A stretch of DNA of 64,000 bases from positions 1 through 64,000 of IMG/VR virus record IMGVR_UViG_3300027788_001769; one strand, 5' to 3'. A model generated the notes under the pieces. That model was not told the origin of the DNA, did no database searches, and was given only the letters and a program-made list of their open reading frames with translations. Positions 9,750 through 18,149 of this stretch are shown here, piece by piece. Numbering within the stretch: the stretch's first letter is position 1; the number at the start of each line of letters is the position of its first letter. Origin of the DNA: a virus. Both the position numbers and the translations under genes were made by a program.

Positions 9750-12700
9750 TACTTGCAGTTATATATTTGTTTAGGAAGATGTCATACGCTGTAGCCCCTT
9801 GTCTTAGACCAAAATAAAAGTACTGATGAGTACCTAATTTTATAATAGCAGTTGGATTTGGTGCTAAAACTGTTCCACTGTTATCTACAGTGTTAAGACC
9901 ATTAGAGAAAACGTAACTCCCACTTGGTGTTTGAGGTACGGCTGTACTCCAATATACTGGTGCGGAAAGTGGGGATTGTAAACCATTATTTAATGGTCCT
10001 TGTGTTATAGTCCCTTGTTGATTACCTGTGGTTAGAATAGTTGGGAAAGGTCCTCCAGCGGACCAATCACTACTCCATGCACCATAAGGTAATGCCCCTT
10101 GTTTAACCCAAGGGTAATAAGCTTTGATTTGGGTTTGGTCAATACCTAAGTTACCACCTTGTAGACAATTTATCAGTTCCCCATCATTAACCACCAAATT
10201 TAGTGGTGTAGATACTGGGGTTACTAAACCAGAAAAAGTGGGTAGGCTGCTGTTGTACCTAGGGCTAGTAGGTGAAGGGAGATAAGGTTCTACACCTAGT
10301 TGGTTGTTAGTTGCGATTACCACACTCATGTCACCATCTAATAACCTTGCTGGTCTTGCTCTAAAATACCCCATATTTGCTACATCAGGTGAACCCCACC
10401 TTCTGTTACCAGCATTAAATACCCAAGCTTTAGATGGGTCCCCATCCGCACCAAAAAACTTATTAATACCAGACCAAATAAAATTAGTGAAATTTTGTAT
10501 TACTATTTTTTGTTCTATTAACCCACCCAAAACATATTCAGCTTTTTGATAACTGGAAGGTCGTAATTTATTTACAAAATAACAATCCTCTAACTTTTCA
10601 TTACATAATTGGTTTGTACATTCATCTAGTGGGCCTAATTCAGTTATTGTTGTTGGGAAATTTATTCCTTGGTGGTCTCCAGATGATGCTCCATCACCTG
10701 GTACTGATGGATTAGTAAGTTGAAATCCGGTACCTTCGGCAAATGGAGTACTTCTATAATAGAAAAACACATTACCTGACGGTGTTCCATCTTCTTCCAG
10801 TTCCACATGTCTATGGGTAGTTAAATCACAATAATCATCATTAGCACCACTAGGGTCCTTAACTCTTTGAAATTTAAAATGGTACAGGTTTCCGTTTATC
10901 CAGGAATTACTAAATTTCATATTAAATACTCCCTGGCACATACCATTATATATATTTTTCAGTACTCTCCATTGATTTAGAGTTACAAACATTTTCCATA
11001 GGTTGTCTATTATCAAACCAAATTCTACCGTTGCTAGTACACCGGCGGCTATATTAAGAGCAATAGTACCACCCCAAGGTACCCATGTAAACACACCAAT
11101 AGCAGCTATAGAAACGTAAAAAATAATCCAAACACCGTTTCTAAATTGTAATTTATAACAACCACGTGGCATATCATTATTTTTACCCCGCCAATAATAT
11201 GCGTTATCATTAAAACCACCCATAGAACAAAGTGGTACAGTGTCCGGGGAATCACTAGTATCCTCAGTTATTTTATTATCATCACCAGTAAATAAAGTTA
11301 TTATGGGTATTTTAAATTCGAATTGGTCTTCTTCACAAGTACAAGGTTCACAATCTGGATACCTAATTAATTTTAACATTATTTTAAAGTTATTAATTAA
11401 CACATAAAATAATGGTGAATAAAAGAATATTATCATAATCGTTAAGGCAATAGCTGTAGCTAACCATGCTGCTAAGAATGATGCTCCCATGGCCGCAGCA
11501 ATAACAGCATCCCATAACACCGGAACAATTGCAAATGCAGAAACAGACCAGGTAGAAGCGTTTGCACCTTGTAGACCCATATTGTACGCGTTCATTAACA
11601 TAGATAACGCATTAAACGCAACCAAAATACATGTTAACATTAAACTAATTTGGGTTATGATTAATTGTGCCTGAGTTATTCCAAATAAAAATGACCCACC
11701 CCTAAAAACATCATTGGCTGGGTATTCTTTAGTAACGTCAGTACATCTATTTTCTGTAGGTGGATTAATCCCTTTAATTCCGATAAATCTCCATCTATTG
11801 TTTGCTCTTTTATTAGTCCCTGTAGAAGATACTGATGCGGTTTTTCTATAATTGTCAATAAAAGACGAAACTGTATATACTCTGTTTGGCCTAAACTCAT
11901 AAAAATAGTCCTCGGCATTAAATGCTGGTGTACTGTAATGGGGATTTGGTCCTGCCATTGGGTAGTCTTTGTAACTTGTACTAAAGGAATATGAGTTATT
12001 AAAATCAGGAGCTGTTGTGTACTCTCTTAAGTTTGGGACTAGGAAACTACCGTTTCTAATAGTAGAACCTTTATTGTCAAAACCAATTCTAAATCTATAT
12101 TTTGCTCTTGTAGGTATCCCAAAGTTTGGGTTATCTGAAATAACTTGTACTCCGTATTCATTTGTAACTAAAAAGTCTAGGTTCATTGGTAGTTGTGTTA
12201 CCCAAGCACCATTACCGTCTATAACTTTTCCACCGTTTTTTAGAGAAAATTTTTCTAGTTTCGGTGAGCAACCATCATCTTCAATTTCTATAGTTTCTCT
12301 AATTGTCTCGATTAAACCTGTACCTGTGGTTAAATTACATAGATTACCCATGTATTTACCAGGTAAACACTGACCATCGATATAGTTAGAGTCATCATCT
12401 GTTATTATAGAACCCATAAATGTAGAGGATGGAACAATCTCTACCGCAGAGTCACGTAAATCAAAATCTACACGTGTGATTCCAACATTACATAAATCAT
12501 CATCACCCCAAAATGGTACCACCTCTAACGTTTTATTTTGTAAAATAATTTGTGGTAATGAATCTAAATTTTCTGAAGATTTAAATTCTAAAGCACTAAC
12601 AAATTCTTCTATTGGTTTTCCTTGATTGATAAAATCGTAAGGATGCATAGAGTAACAACCGATATCACTAACGTCCACTGAAGAGTGAATTGTTTGATTC

Positions 12701-13182
12701 CCTAATGGTACCCCCCAAATCATAAAATCACCACTTTCATTAGTTTTAGTGGTATATTTATAATACTTTTTATATACTTCTAGTAGGGTTGGGTTGTTTA
12801 ATACTTCGTGAGGTAGTGGAAAGGTTCCCGTTGGTGTGTGGTTACAACTTTGTTTATCCTTAGGTAAAAGATTATATTTGTAACCTTCATCATCTTTATC
12901 TGTAACTTCTTTATAAGGGTAAAAGTCTCTAATGACTTCATCTTGTTCATCTTCTTCCGTTAAGGGTATAAAGATAGATACTTTTGCATTTGGCACACCA
13001 AAACCTCCGTTTGCAAGTACTCTACCCACAACAACACCGTAGTCACCACACATTCGTGAGTACACGTCATCTTGTGTCATTTTTAAACTCAATACCTCTA
13101 ATAAGTCAAAATCTTGCTCTAACTTTAAGTGGATATTTTGTTCTTTTCCCGGCTGTGTTCTTATTCTTATAGATTTTGGCAT
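9742..13182 (-). CDS. Giant baseplate-region protein with predicted membrane helices, 1146 aa
   Basis: The gene follows gp6 directly and is about the size of T4 gp7, which occupies that place in T4. Residues about 50-180 contain VVGRVLANGGFGVPNAKVSI and ESGDFMIWGVPLG, resembling a carboxypeptidase-regulatory-like (Ig-type) domain. The middle is unusual: long hydrophobic stretches at about 496-535, 544-597 and 682-731 look like roughly six transmembrane helices. A Cys cluster (DCEPCTCEED) lies near 607-617, between the second and third stretch. The C-terminal third is Gly/Pro/Ser-rich and beta-like. The start is supported by AGGAGAG close to ATG and a TATTTATAA element at 13198-13206. Membrane helices in a tail-region protein suggest insertion into a host membrane during infection, but this is inference. 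Confidence 0.7.
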   Translation of the reverse strand: MPKSIRIRTQPGKEQNIHLKLEQDFDLLEVLSLKMTQDDVYSRMCGDYGVVVGRVLANGGFGVPNAKVSIFIPLTEEDEQDEVIRDFYPYKEVTDKDDEGYKYNLLPKDKQSCNHTPTGTFPLPHEVLNNPTLLEVYKKYYKYTTKTNESGDFMIWGVPLGNQTIHSSVDVSDIGCYSMHPYDFINQGKPIEEFVSALEFKSSENLDSLPQIILQNKTLEVVPFWGDDDLCNVGITRVDFDLRDSAVEIVPSSTFMGSIITDDDSNYIDGQCLPGKYMGNLCNLTTGTGLIETIRETIEIEDDGCSPKLEKFSLKNGGKVIDGNGAWVTQLPMNLDFLVTNEYGVQVISDNPNFGIPTRAKYRFRIGFDNKGSTIRNGSFLVPNLREYTTAPDFNNSYSFSTSYKDYPMAGPNPHYSTPAFNAEDYFYEFRPNRVYTVSSFIDNYRKTASVSSTGTNKRANNRWRFIGIKGINPPTENRCTDVTKEYPANDVFRGGSFLFGITQAQLIITQISLMLTCILVAFNALSMLMNAYNMGLQGANASTWSVSAFAIVPVLWDAVIAAAMGASFLAAWLATAIALTIMIIFFYSPLFYVLINNFKIMLKLIRYPDCEPCTCEEDQFEFKIPIITLFTGDDNKITEDTSDSPDTVPLCSMGGFNDNAYYWRGKNNDMPRGCYKLQFRNGVWIIFYVSIAAIGVFTWVPWGGTIALNIAAGVLATVEFGLIIDNLWKMFVTLNQWRVLKNIYNGMCQGVFNMKFSNSWINGNLYHFKFQRVKDPSGANDDYCDLTTHRHVELEEDGTPSGNVFFYYRSTPFAEGTGFQLTNPSVPGDGASSGDHQGINFPTTITELGPLDECTNQLCNEKLEDCYFVNKLRPSSYQKAEYVLGGLIEQKIVIQNFTNFIWSGINKFFGADGDPSKAWVFNAGNRRWGSPDVANMGYFRARPARLLDGDMSVVIATNNQLGVEPYLPSPTSPRYNSSLPTFSGLVTPVSTPLNLVVNDGELINCLQGGNLGIDQTQIKAYYPWVKQGALPYGAWSSDWSAGGPFPTILTTGNQQGTITQGPLNNGLQSPLSAPVYWSTAVPQTPSGSYVFSNGLNTVDNSGTVLAPNPTAIIKLGTHQYFYFGLRQGATAYDIFLNKYITASNE

Positions 13183-13197
13183 TTCTCTCCTTTTAAA

Positions 13198-13206
13198 TTA
13201 TAAATA
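13198..13206 (-). promoter_or_regulatory. TATTTATAA element upstream of the 1146-aa gene
   Basis: On the minus strand the sequence TATTTATAA lies 15 bases before the ATG at 13182, followed by a purine-rich AAAAGGAGAG. It is one of a set of same-orientation copies in this window (see findings) and is a candidate phage promoter -10 element. Confidence 0.4.
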
Positions 13207-13258
13207 TTTAGGGTATTAAAACCAAAAATATCCAAAAAGTAATTTATGTAAATAAAAA

Positions 13259-15097
13259 TTAGGATATAGAAGTATGAGCATTACTCTTTATTCTTATACT
13301 AACATCTTTTTCAGGGAACTGCACTTGAAAACTTTGGTTTGGTTGTGCAAATATTACCCCGTCAATTAGTTCTACCTGTCTAGTATCTGGATTACTATAC
13401 CTTTGTGATACTTGATTGTCTGAATATTGTCCACCTACTTTATTAACCACCCTTAAGTCTATAAGGTTTATTACCCCTTGTTGTGTAGAAATAAGTTTAG
13501 ACAATTGACCTACATAACAGTTTTGACCCATTTCTTTTTTATTAGGTGAGAAAAATTCATCTACTTGTGATACTATATTTGTAACTATCTCTCCTTGATT
13601 GAAACTGGGGTCAGCCAATATGTCAACCTCTAAAGCTAAATCAACTACTTCTGCAGATTTTATAGTTATGTAATCATTCATCATCCTATAATCGGAGATA
13701 TACTCAGCGATATTTGACATAAGAGAAGTGCTGACCTTAGAACTTAACTTACCAGAATCGGAATATGACAATAAATTAATTAATATTTTATTTTCTTCTT
13801 CTACAATACCAACTTTAGCTGGTGCACCAAAAACACCAGGCATAGTATCTATGATAGCTTTATAATCTGAAACTGTAACAGCTCTTTGTTGTGACGCAAA
13901 ATTAAAACTAACATAGTTTCTTATTTCTTCGACTGTTGGTTGGTTTGCACCACCTACGGCAGCAGTAATATTATTAACTTTTAAAGAATTTTTAACTTGT
14001 TGGTTTATCCCATCAACTGGACCAGTAACAATAAATTCAAGTTGGCCTAATGAGGTTATCGAGTTAGGCCCTACGTTTGTTGCTGTACCACCACCTATCC
14101 TATATTGGATAAATAAAGTACTATTAGATTTTGCTGTCCTACCCAATGATAAATTATTTAAATATTTATTTAAATCCATAGCTAGACCTTGACTGGCAAA
14201 ATCATCTAAGGAGTCTTGTCCAGATGAGGTTCCACCACCTAATGTTAAATGAAAGAAACCTTCTGGTGTGTATTCTGTGGTAAATCTATTATCAACTTGT
14301 TTCCACTTACCCACTTTTAAACCTGGTGAATCACTATTTTTAGTTGGGTCTAGAGTAAACACTTTATCTTGTGCTAATGCATCTACTTCATACCATTGAC
14401 TTGGTGAATTTATAAATTCTGTAGATTTGGGTAGTGCTTGAATGTTGGTTCCGTCTTTCTCTATTACAGCTGTAACACCCAATATGTTTTTTTCAGGTAA
14501 GAACACTTTTAAAAAAGGTCTTACATCAGTATCTGTTAATACCCTTTTAAAAACTTTAGTTATACCATTTATAACAACTTCTCTCTTTGTCATAGTATAA
14601 CTAACTATATTATTATTAGAATCGAAATTTGGTACCTTAGTACGGTTTGGGAAACCTGTTGCGTCAAATGGTGATGAAAAATCAACATCGTATCTGGTTT
14701 CAAAAACTTGTCCAGCCCCTTTAACTTGGGAGTTTCTTCTTAATAAACCAAGATAATTAAAGTTTTCTTTATCACCTAAAACTGGAACTACAATAGAAAA
14801 ATCCGCAACAGACACTGATGGTCTATTTCCTGGTATTTTTAAACCATAAGTTCTTGCTATGTTATAAAGAGACGACCTTTGGTTTGCAAATTGTAGTACG
14901 GTTTCTTGTAAACTCCTATCAATGTGATAGTGTAGGTTATCTGCTACCGCAGCGTTTAAATCTAAAAAAACTGAGAATATAGAAGCGTCGTTTGTATTTT
15001 TTATTAAGTCTGGATACTGTTGTTGGGTGTACCTTAATAATTCATTTCTAATACCAACAAAGTCTCTTTCTGTGTAGGATATTTTATTGTTAGCCAT
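13259..15097 (-). CDS. gp6: Baseplate wedge protein, T4 gp6-like (baseplate J family)
   Basis: At 612 residues this is close to T4 gp6 (660). The N-terminus (YTERDFVGIRNELLRYTQQQ...DASIFSVFLDLNAAVADNLHYHIDR) is the typical start of gp6/baseplate J proteins. It is followed by ETVLQFANQRSSLYNIARTYGLKIPG, also characteristic. The C-terminal half has the conserved 'VSDYKAIIDTMPGVFGAPAK' type region (about 410-435) that ends in the wedge core. gp6 dimers form the inner ring that joins wedges around the hub. It lies one base after the stop of gp25, the T4-type partner in the wedge. Confidence 0.9.
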   Translation of the reverse strand: MANNKISYTERDFVGIRNELLRYTQQQYPDLIKNTNDASIFSVFLDLNAAVADNLHYHIDRSLQETVLQFANQRSSLYNIARTYGLKIPGNRPSVSVADFSIVVPVLGDKENFNYLGLLRRNSQVKGAGQVFETRYDVDFSSPFDATGFPNRTKVPNFDSNNNIVSYTMTKREVVINGITKVFKRVLTDTDVRPFLKVFLPEKNILGVTAVIEKDGTNIQALPKSTEFINSPSQWYEVDALAQDKVFTLDPTKNSDSPGLKVGKWKQVDNRFTTEYTPEGFFHLTLGGGTSSGQDSLDDFASQGLAMDLNKYLNNLSLGRTAKSNSTLFIQYRIGGGTATNVGPNSITSLGQLEFIVTGPVDGINQQVKNSLKVNNITAAVGGANQPTVEEIRNYVSFNFASQQRAVTVSDYKAIIDTMPGVFGAPAKVGIVEEENKILINLLSYSDSGKLSSKVSTSLMSNIAEYISDYRMMNDYITIKSAEVVDLALEVDILADPSFNQGEIVTNIVSQVDEFFSPNKKEMGQNCYVGQLSKLISTQQGVINLIDLRVVNKVGGQYSDNQVSQRYSNPDTRQVELIDGVIFAQPNQSFQVQFPEKDVSIRIKSNAHTSIS

Positions 15098-15098
15098 A

Positions 15099-15557
15099 TT
15101 ATATGTTTATTATTACGAAATCTCTAGTTTCGAAAGCTGAGTTAGTTATAGTATAATCTAATTTTACTACCGCAGTATGTTCTTTAGTTCCTTGACCTGC
15201 TATCCTATAAACTCTAGGGTCGTTATCAGCAACTAACGTACCTGGAGTTTCTTCTGTTTCCATAGCACCAGAAATATCTATATTGGTTATCTTTAAGTTT
15301 GGTATGTATTTAGCTACTTGTTCCCTTATTTCTGAATCTATAGCGTTAAATGTTGGTGAGTCTAGTGGTTCAAAAATAAATTCATATAACCTTGTACCAA
15401 AATCAGGTAAAAAATATCTACTACCTTTTCTAGTTAACAATAAATGTATTAAATCTGATTTAATTTCATCTTCTGGGGTTTCAGTTAATTCTAAAAAATA
15501 CCCTAGTCTACTCTTTCTAAAAGGAAAATCAATTCCATATGTTCCGTTTTCTGGCAT
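15099..15557 (-). CDS. gp25: Baseplate wedge protein, T4 gp25-like
   Basis: A 152-residue protein (T4 gp25 has 132) of the GPW/gp25 family. The diagnostic region is LLLTRKGSRYFLPDFGTRLY at about residues 37-56, followed by FEPLD and a helix ending in YIPNLKI. gp25 nucleates sheath polymerisation at the baseplate and binds gp6 and gp53. It is immediately upstream of gp6 in the same operon, as in many contractile injection systems. A TATTTATA element lies 13 bases before the start. Confidence 0.9.
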   Translation of the reverse strand: MPENGTYGIDFPFRKSRLGYFLELTETPEDEIKSDLIHLLLTRKGSRYFLPDFGTRLYEFIFEPLDSPTFNAIDSEIREQVAKYIPNLKITNIDISGAMETEETPGTLVADNDPRVYRIAGQGTKEHTAVVKLDYTITNSAFETRDFVIINI

Positions 15558-15570
15558 AACAAGTTTTATA

Positions 15571-15578
15571 TATAAATA
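15571..15578 (-). promoter_or_regulatory. TATTTATA element upstream of gp25
   Basis: Minus-strand TATTTATA lies 13 bases before the gp25 ATG at 15557. It would start the gp25-gp6-1146 aa-559 aa structural transcript. It is the same orientation-specific motif seen before many other genes here. Confidence 0.4.
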
Positions 15579-15613
15579 TTAGATACTTCGAATCTAGTAT
15601 ACATATAAGTATT

Positions 15614-15835
15614 TTAAATGGAAATTTTAAGTAGGGAAGGGTTATATGAACATTCTTTGTAGTTTAAACCATAATTTATAATGATTTGAGTTATTATTTC
15701 TTTTACTTCACTTTTTTGGGTTCTAGTTATTATTTCTAATTCTTTTCTTTGTAGTTTAATGTTTTCATATAGAAATTCATCCACAATATTGTGGATATCA
15801 TCTATTTTATAACCATATAAATCTAGTTTAGTCAT
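15614..15835 (-). CDS. Short Smr-like domain protein, 73 aa
   Basis: The protein begins KLDLYGYKIDDIHNIVDEF and continues with KELEIITR, then helical sequence. This matches the pattern of short Smr (small MutS-related) domains: LDLHG at the start, a helix, then a strand ending in IITG. The usual His of LDLHG is Tyr here and the usual Gly after IIT is Arg, so nuclease activity may be lost. It overlaps the upstream 68-residue gene by four bases (ATGA) and ends the replication-block transcript. Smr domains act on nucleic acids; the role here is unknown. Confidence 0.5.
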   Translation of the reverse strand: MTKLDLYGYKIDDIHNIVDEFLYENIKLQRKELEIITRTQKSEVKEIITQIIINYGLNYKECSYNPSLLKISI

Positions 15836-16038
15836 TTTAAAAATTTATTACCTTTTGTGTGTTGTGGGTGGTATGGACAGTGTTTACATCCGTTACCACA
15901 ACAATAACTTCTTTTTTTGTGGTAATGCTCTGTCATAACCATTTTTCCATTTTCCCAATAGAAGTCTTTCCCATCTAGTTTTGGTTTTATAAATTCTTTA
16001 TAATGTAATTCACTAATCCAATCATCTCTTCTAATCAT
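15832..16038 (-). CDS. Small Cys/His-rich protein, DUF5522-like, 68 aa
   Basis: The core is MTEHYHKKRSYCCGNGCKHC followed by PYHP. It matches my memory of DUF5522, a short bacterial family with an 'E.YH..R.YCCG.GC.HCPY' core that is frequent in Bacteroidota. Four Cys plus His imply a bound metal. It overlaps both neighbours (8 bases with the zinc ribbon gene upstream, 4 bases with the Smr-like gene downstream). Its function is unknown; its position behind ribonucleotide reductase suggests expression with nucleotide metabolism. Confidence 0.6.
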   Translation of the reverse strand: MIRRDDWISELHYKEFIKPKLDGKDFYWENGKMVMTEHYHKKRSYCCGNGCKHCPYHPQHTKGNKFLK

Positions 16039-16219
16039 TTTTTACTTCCTTTACTTCTTCTTTTTGCCCACAATGAGGACACATTATTGAGTTGGGTATT
16101 ATTTGTTCTTTTTCTATGGCATCATTAGAAAATAAATGGTAGTCAGCAATTGACCACCATTTATTACATTTACCACAATTAAAGTGGTATAAAACTTCTT
16201 TACTAATCCTGTGTTTCAC
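16031..16219 (-). CDS. Small zinc-ribbon protein, 62 aa
   Basis: A 62-residue protein with two CxxC knuckles: CGKC near residues 15-18 and CPHC near 47-50. This spacing is typical of a zinc ribbon. The tail is acidic and lysine-rich. It overlaps the 3' end of the ribonucleotide reductase gene by 17 bases and the next gene by 8, so it is co-translated. Specific function cannot be assigned; zinc ribbons of this size often bind nucleic acid or act as adaptors. Confidence 0.6.
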   Translation of the reverse strand: MKHRISKEVLYHFNCGKCNKWWSIADYHLFSNDAIEKEQIIPNSIMCPHCGQKEEVKEVKND

Positions 16220-18134
16220 CTATTTCTACTTTTTTACTTTCACCATTATCATCTGACTTTATTTGTGTTAGGTCCACATCTATCTCACAACTACCACCCG
16301 CACAAGCTAATTCACCTGATAGGTTAGTGTTGTCGTCAAGTTCCACAACTCTAGTTAAATCTACATCCTTAAGTGATTCCAACATAACATTATATTTTTC
16401 TTCATCTATGTCTTCAAATGGTGCTTGAATGTATGTCCCTCCATTGTATGGTAGTACGGATAACCCATTATAATGTTTTCTATTTTCCCACATCCATTCT
16501 CCAGCTGGGTCCCATTCGTGGTCCCTTAATGAAATTGTCGCTGAAACATTATGTGAGTTTGAACCTTTTCTATGCCCTGCTTTTACCCATTCTATAGCTA
16601 TTTTTTTAACTCTTTCTAGTAGTTGGAATGGTGATTCTGTTCTTAGAATAGAACCTGAAGGTGCTTTTTGTGGAATACTAATAACTGCTGTATCGTGAGG
16701 TCTAAAATATTCATCTTCAACTAGTTCTGGGTGATTAATCTTTAAGTAAGTGTAAATTGCCTCATTTTTACCAACTCTAAGTCTTCTAACATAATAATCA
16801 TTATGCCATGCATGAATACCTGAAGAAGTCCCTAACGTTAATGAAGTTGTTCCTGCAGGTTTAACCGTGGTACATCTAGCTGACTGATTTATATCAATTA
16901 TTTTAGATACCCTTGTATTTTCTCTTTTGACTAGACTTGCCGCTTTTGATGTGTCGTAGTTTAATACTTTACCAGAACCTATTCCTGTCATCGAAACCCC
17001 TATTAAAGCATCTTTTTCTGTTGTTTCTTGCCAAATTTCCCTTAAATAATGAAATGAGGTGTACCCCGCTTGTAGAGTACCTATAAACGCCGCTACTTTA
17101 ACTCTTTCATTTAAATCCTCTTGTGATTCAATATTAGAAACGTTTACTTCACATAAGTTACAAAATTGGTTAGGTCTTAATGCAATTTCACAACATGGAT
17201 TAGTTCCCCAATCTTTATCATTGTTTAAATATATACCAGGTTCACCTGCTCCTGATAGCTCAACACGTTTCCATAAATCTAAAAAGAATTCTTTAGTTAT
17301 TTTGTGTCTCATTAAACATGCAGAATTATTTGCTCTACCTCTTTGTGGGTTCAATTCCCACCAGTTTCCTGATTTACACGAAATCATTTGGTCGTCATCA
17401 GCTGAAAATAAACTAATAAGAGCTGCTCTACGAATACCACCGGCCAAAACGGCATCTGCGATATAACAAACAATATCGTGAACTTCTAGAGTACTTAACT
17501 GTTCACCATTTTCTTTTGCTTCTAATATACCTTCAATCTTAACTAAACATTCTTTTAATGGTTGTGGTCCTGGAGCTTTACCACCTGATGTTACAAGTCT
17601 TGCACCTTTAGCTCTAATGTCTGAATAGTCAAACACGATTCTACTTCCACCACCGTTCATATAAGACTTCATTAAAACCTTAATTGCATCTGCCCATCCT
17701 TCAATAGAATCTCCTATTAGAAATCTCTTTTTTCTTTTTTGGTATGGTTTTTGAATTACAGGTAGTTTTTCTACATGGTGTTTTTGTACCGAATACCCAA
17801 CCCCTGTACCACCTAGTAATAAGAACATTGTTTCTGAAAATGAATCTACGTGTTCAATTGGTAGGTATGCACAGTTATAAATTCTATTTGGTGATATCTC
17901 AATCGGTTTACCACCGAATTGCATTGACCTCATAGACGGTAAAACTTTTTTATCATACACCAAAGAATATTTTTCTTCTATTTCGTCTTTTAACATTGGG
18001 TACTTTTTGATATGCATATTTTTGTTTCTAGTGACCAATTCCTCCCAGGTCTCTCTTCTATTTAATTCTGGTATATACTTAGCGTACTTCATATACACTG
18101 TTATGTCCGATAATATTTTATTTGATACTTCCAT
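16203..18134 (-). CDS. nrdJ: Ribonucleotide reductase, adenosylcobalamin-dependent (class II, monomeric type)
   Basis: This 643-residue enzyme reduces ribonucleotides to deoxyribonucleotides for phage DNA synthesis. Visible signatures are a first active-site Cys in NCAYLPIEHVDSF (about 83-97), the glycyl-rich LLLGGTGVGYSV, NPCCEIAL and FCNLCEVN (about 310-330, thiyl radical Cys region), and TTVKPAGTTSL (about 421-431). The C-terminal redox pair is CAGGSC (about 608-613). The pattern fits the Lactobacillus-type B12-dependent reductase rather than the NrdA/NrdB pair of T4, and no NrdB-like subunit is visible. It is shorter than the about 740 residues of the classic enzyme. The gene heads a tight run with a zinc ribbon, a DUF5522-like and an Smr-like gene. 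Confidence 0.88.
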   Translation of the reverse strand: MEVSNKILSDITVYMKYAKYIPELNRRETWEELVTRNKNMHIKKYPMLKDEIEEKYSLVYDKKVLPSMRSMQFGGKPIEISPNRIYNCAYLPIEHVDSFSETMFLLLGGTGVGYSVQKHHVEKLPVIQKPYQKRKKRFLIGDSIEGWADAIKVLMKSYMNGGGSRIVFDYSDIRAKGARLVTSGGKAPGPQPLKECLVKIEGILEAKENGEQLSTLEVHDIVCYIADAVLAGGIRRAALISLFSADDDQMISCKSGNWWELNPQRGRANNSACLMRHKITKEFFLDLWKRVELSGAGEPGIYLNNDKDWGTNPCCEIALRPNQFCNLCEVNVSNIESQEDLNERVKVAAFIGTLQAGYTSFHYLREIWQETTEKDALIGVSMTGIGSGKVLNYDTSKAASLVKRENTRVSKIIDINQSARCTTVKPAGTTSLTLGTSSGIHAWHNDYYVRRLRVGKNEAIYTYLKINHPELVEDEYFRPHDTAVISIPQKAPSGSILRTESPFQLLERVKKIAIEWVKAGHRKGSNSHNVSATISLRDHEWDPAGEWMWENRKHYNGLSVLPYNGGTYIQAPFEDIDEEKYNVMLESLKDVDLTRVVELDDNTNLSGELACAGGSCEIDVDLTQIKSDDNGESKKVEIGETQD

Positions 18135-18149
18135 ATTTAGCTTTTTATT

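Noticed and set aside
11676-11918. Second minus-strand frame of 80 codons inside the 1146-residue gene
   Set aside because: The main frame is open throughout and has coherent protein features; the short frame has no start signal and no recognisable sequence.
13199-13206. TATAAATA read on the plus strand as a T4-type late promoter
   Set aside because: No plus-strand gene follows; the same bases on the minus strand give TATTTATA before a gene, and that orientation is the one repeated elsewhere.
15583-15602. ATACT...AGTAT stem between gp25 and the Smr-like gene
   Set aside because: Only five base pairs and no T run on the minus strand; too weak to call a terminator.
15832-16219. Possible frameshift linking the small Zn and Smr-like frames
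   Set aside because: Each frame has its own ATG and a complete small domain; overlaps of 4-17 bases are ordinary translational coupling.
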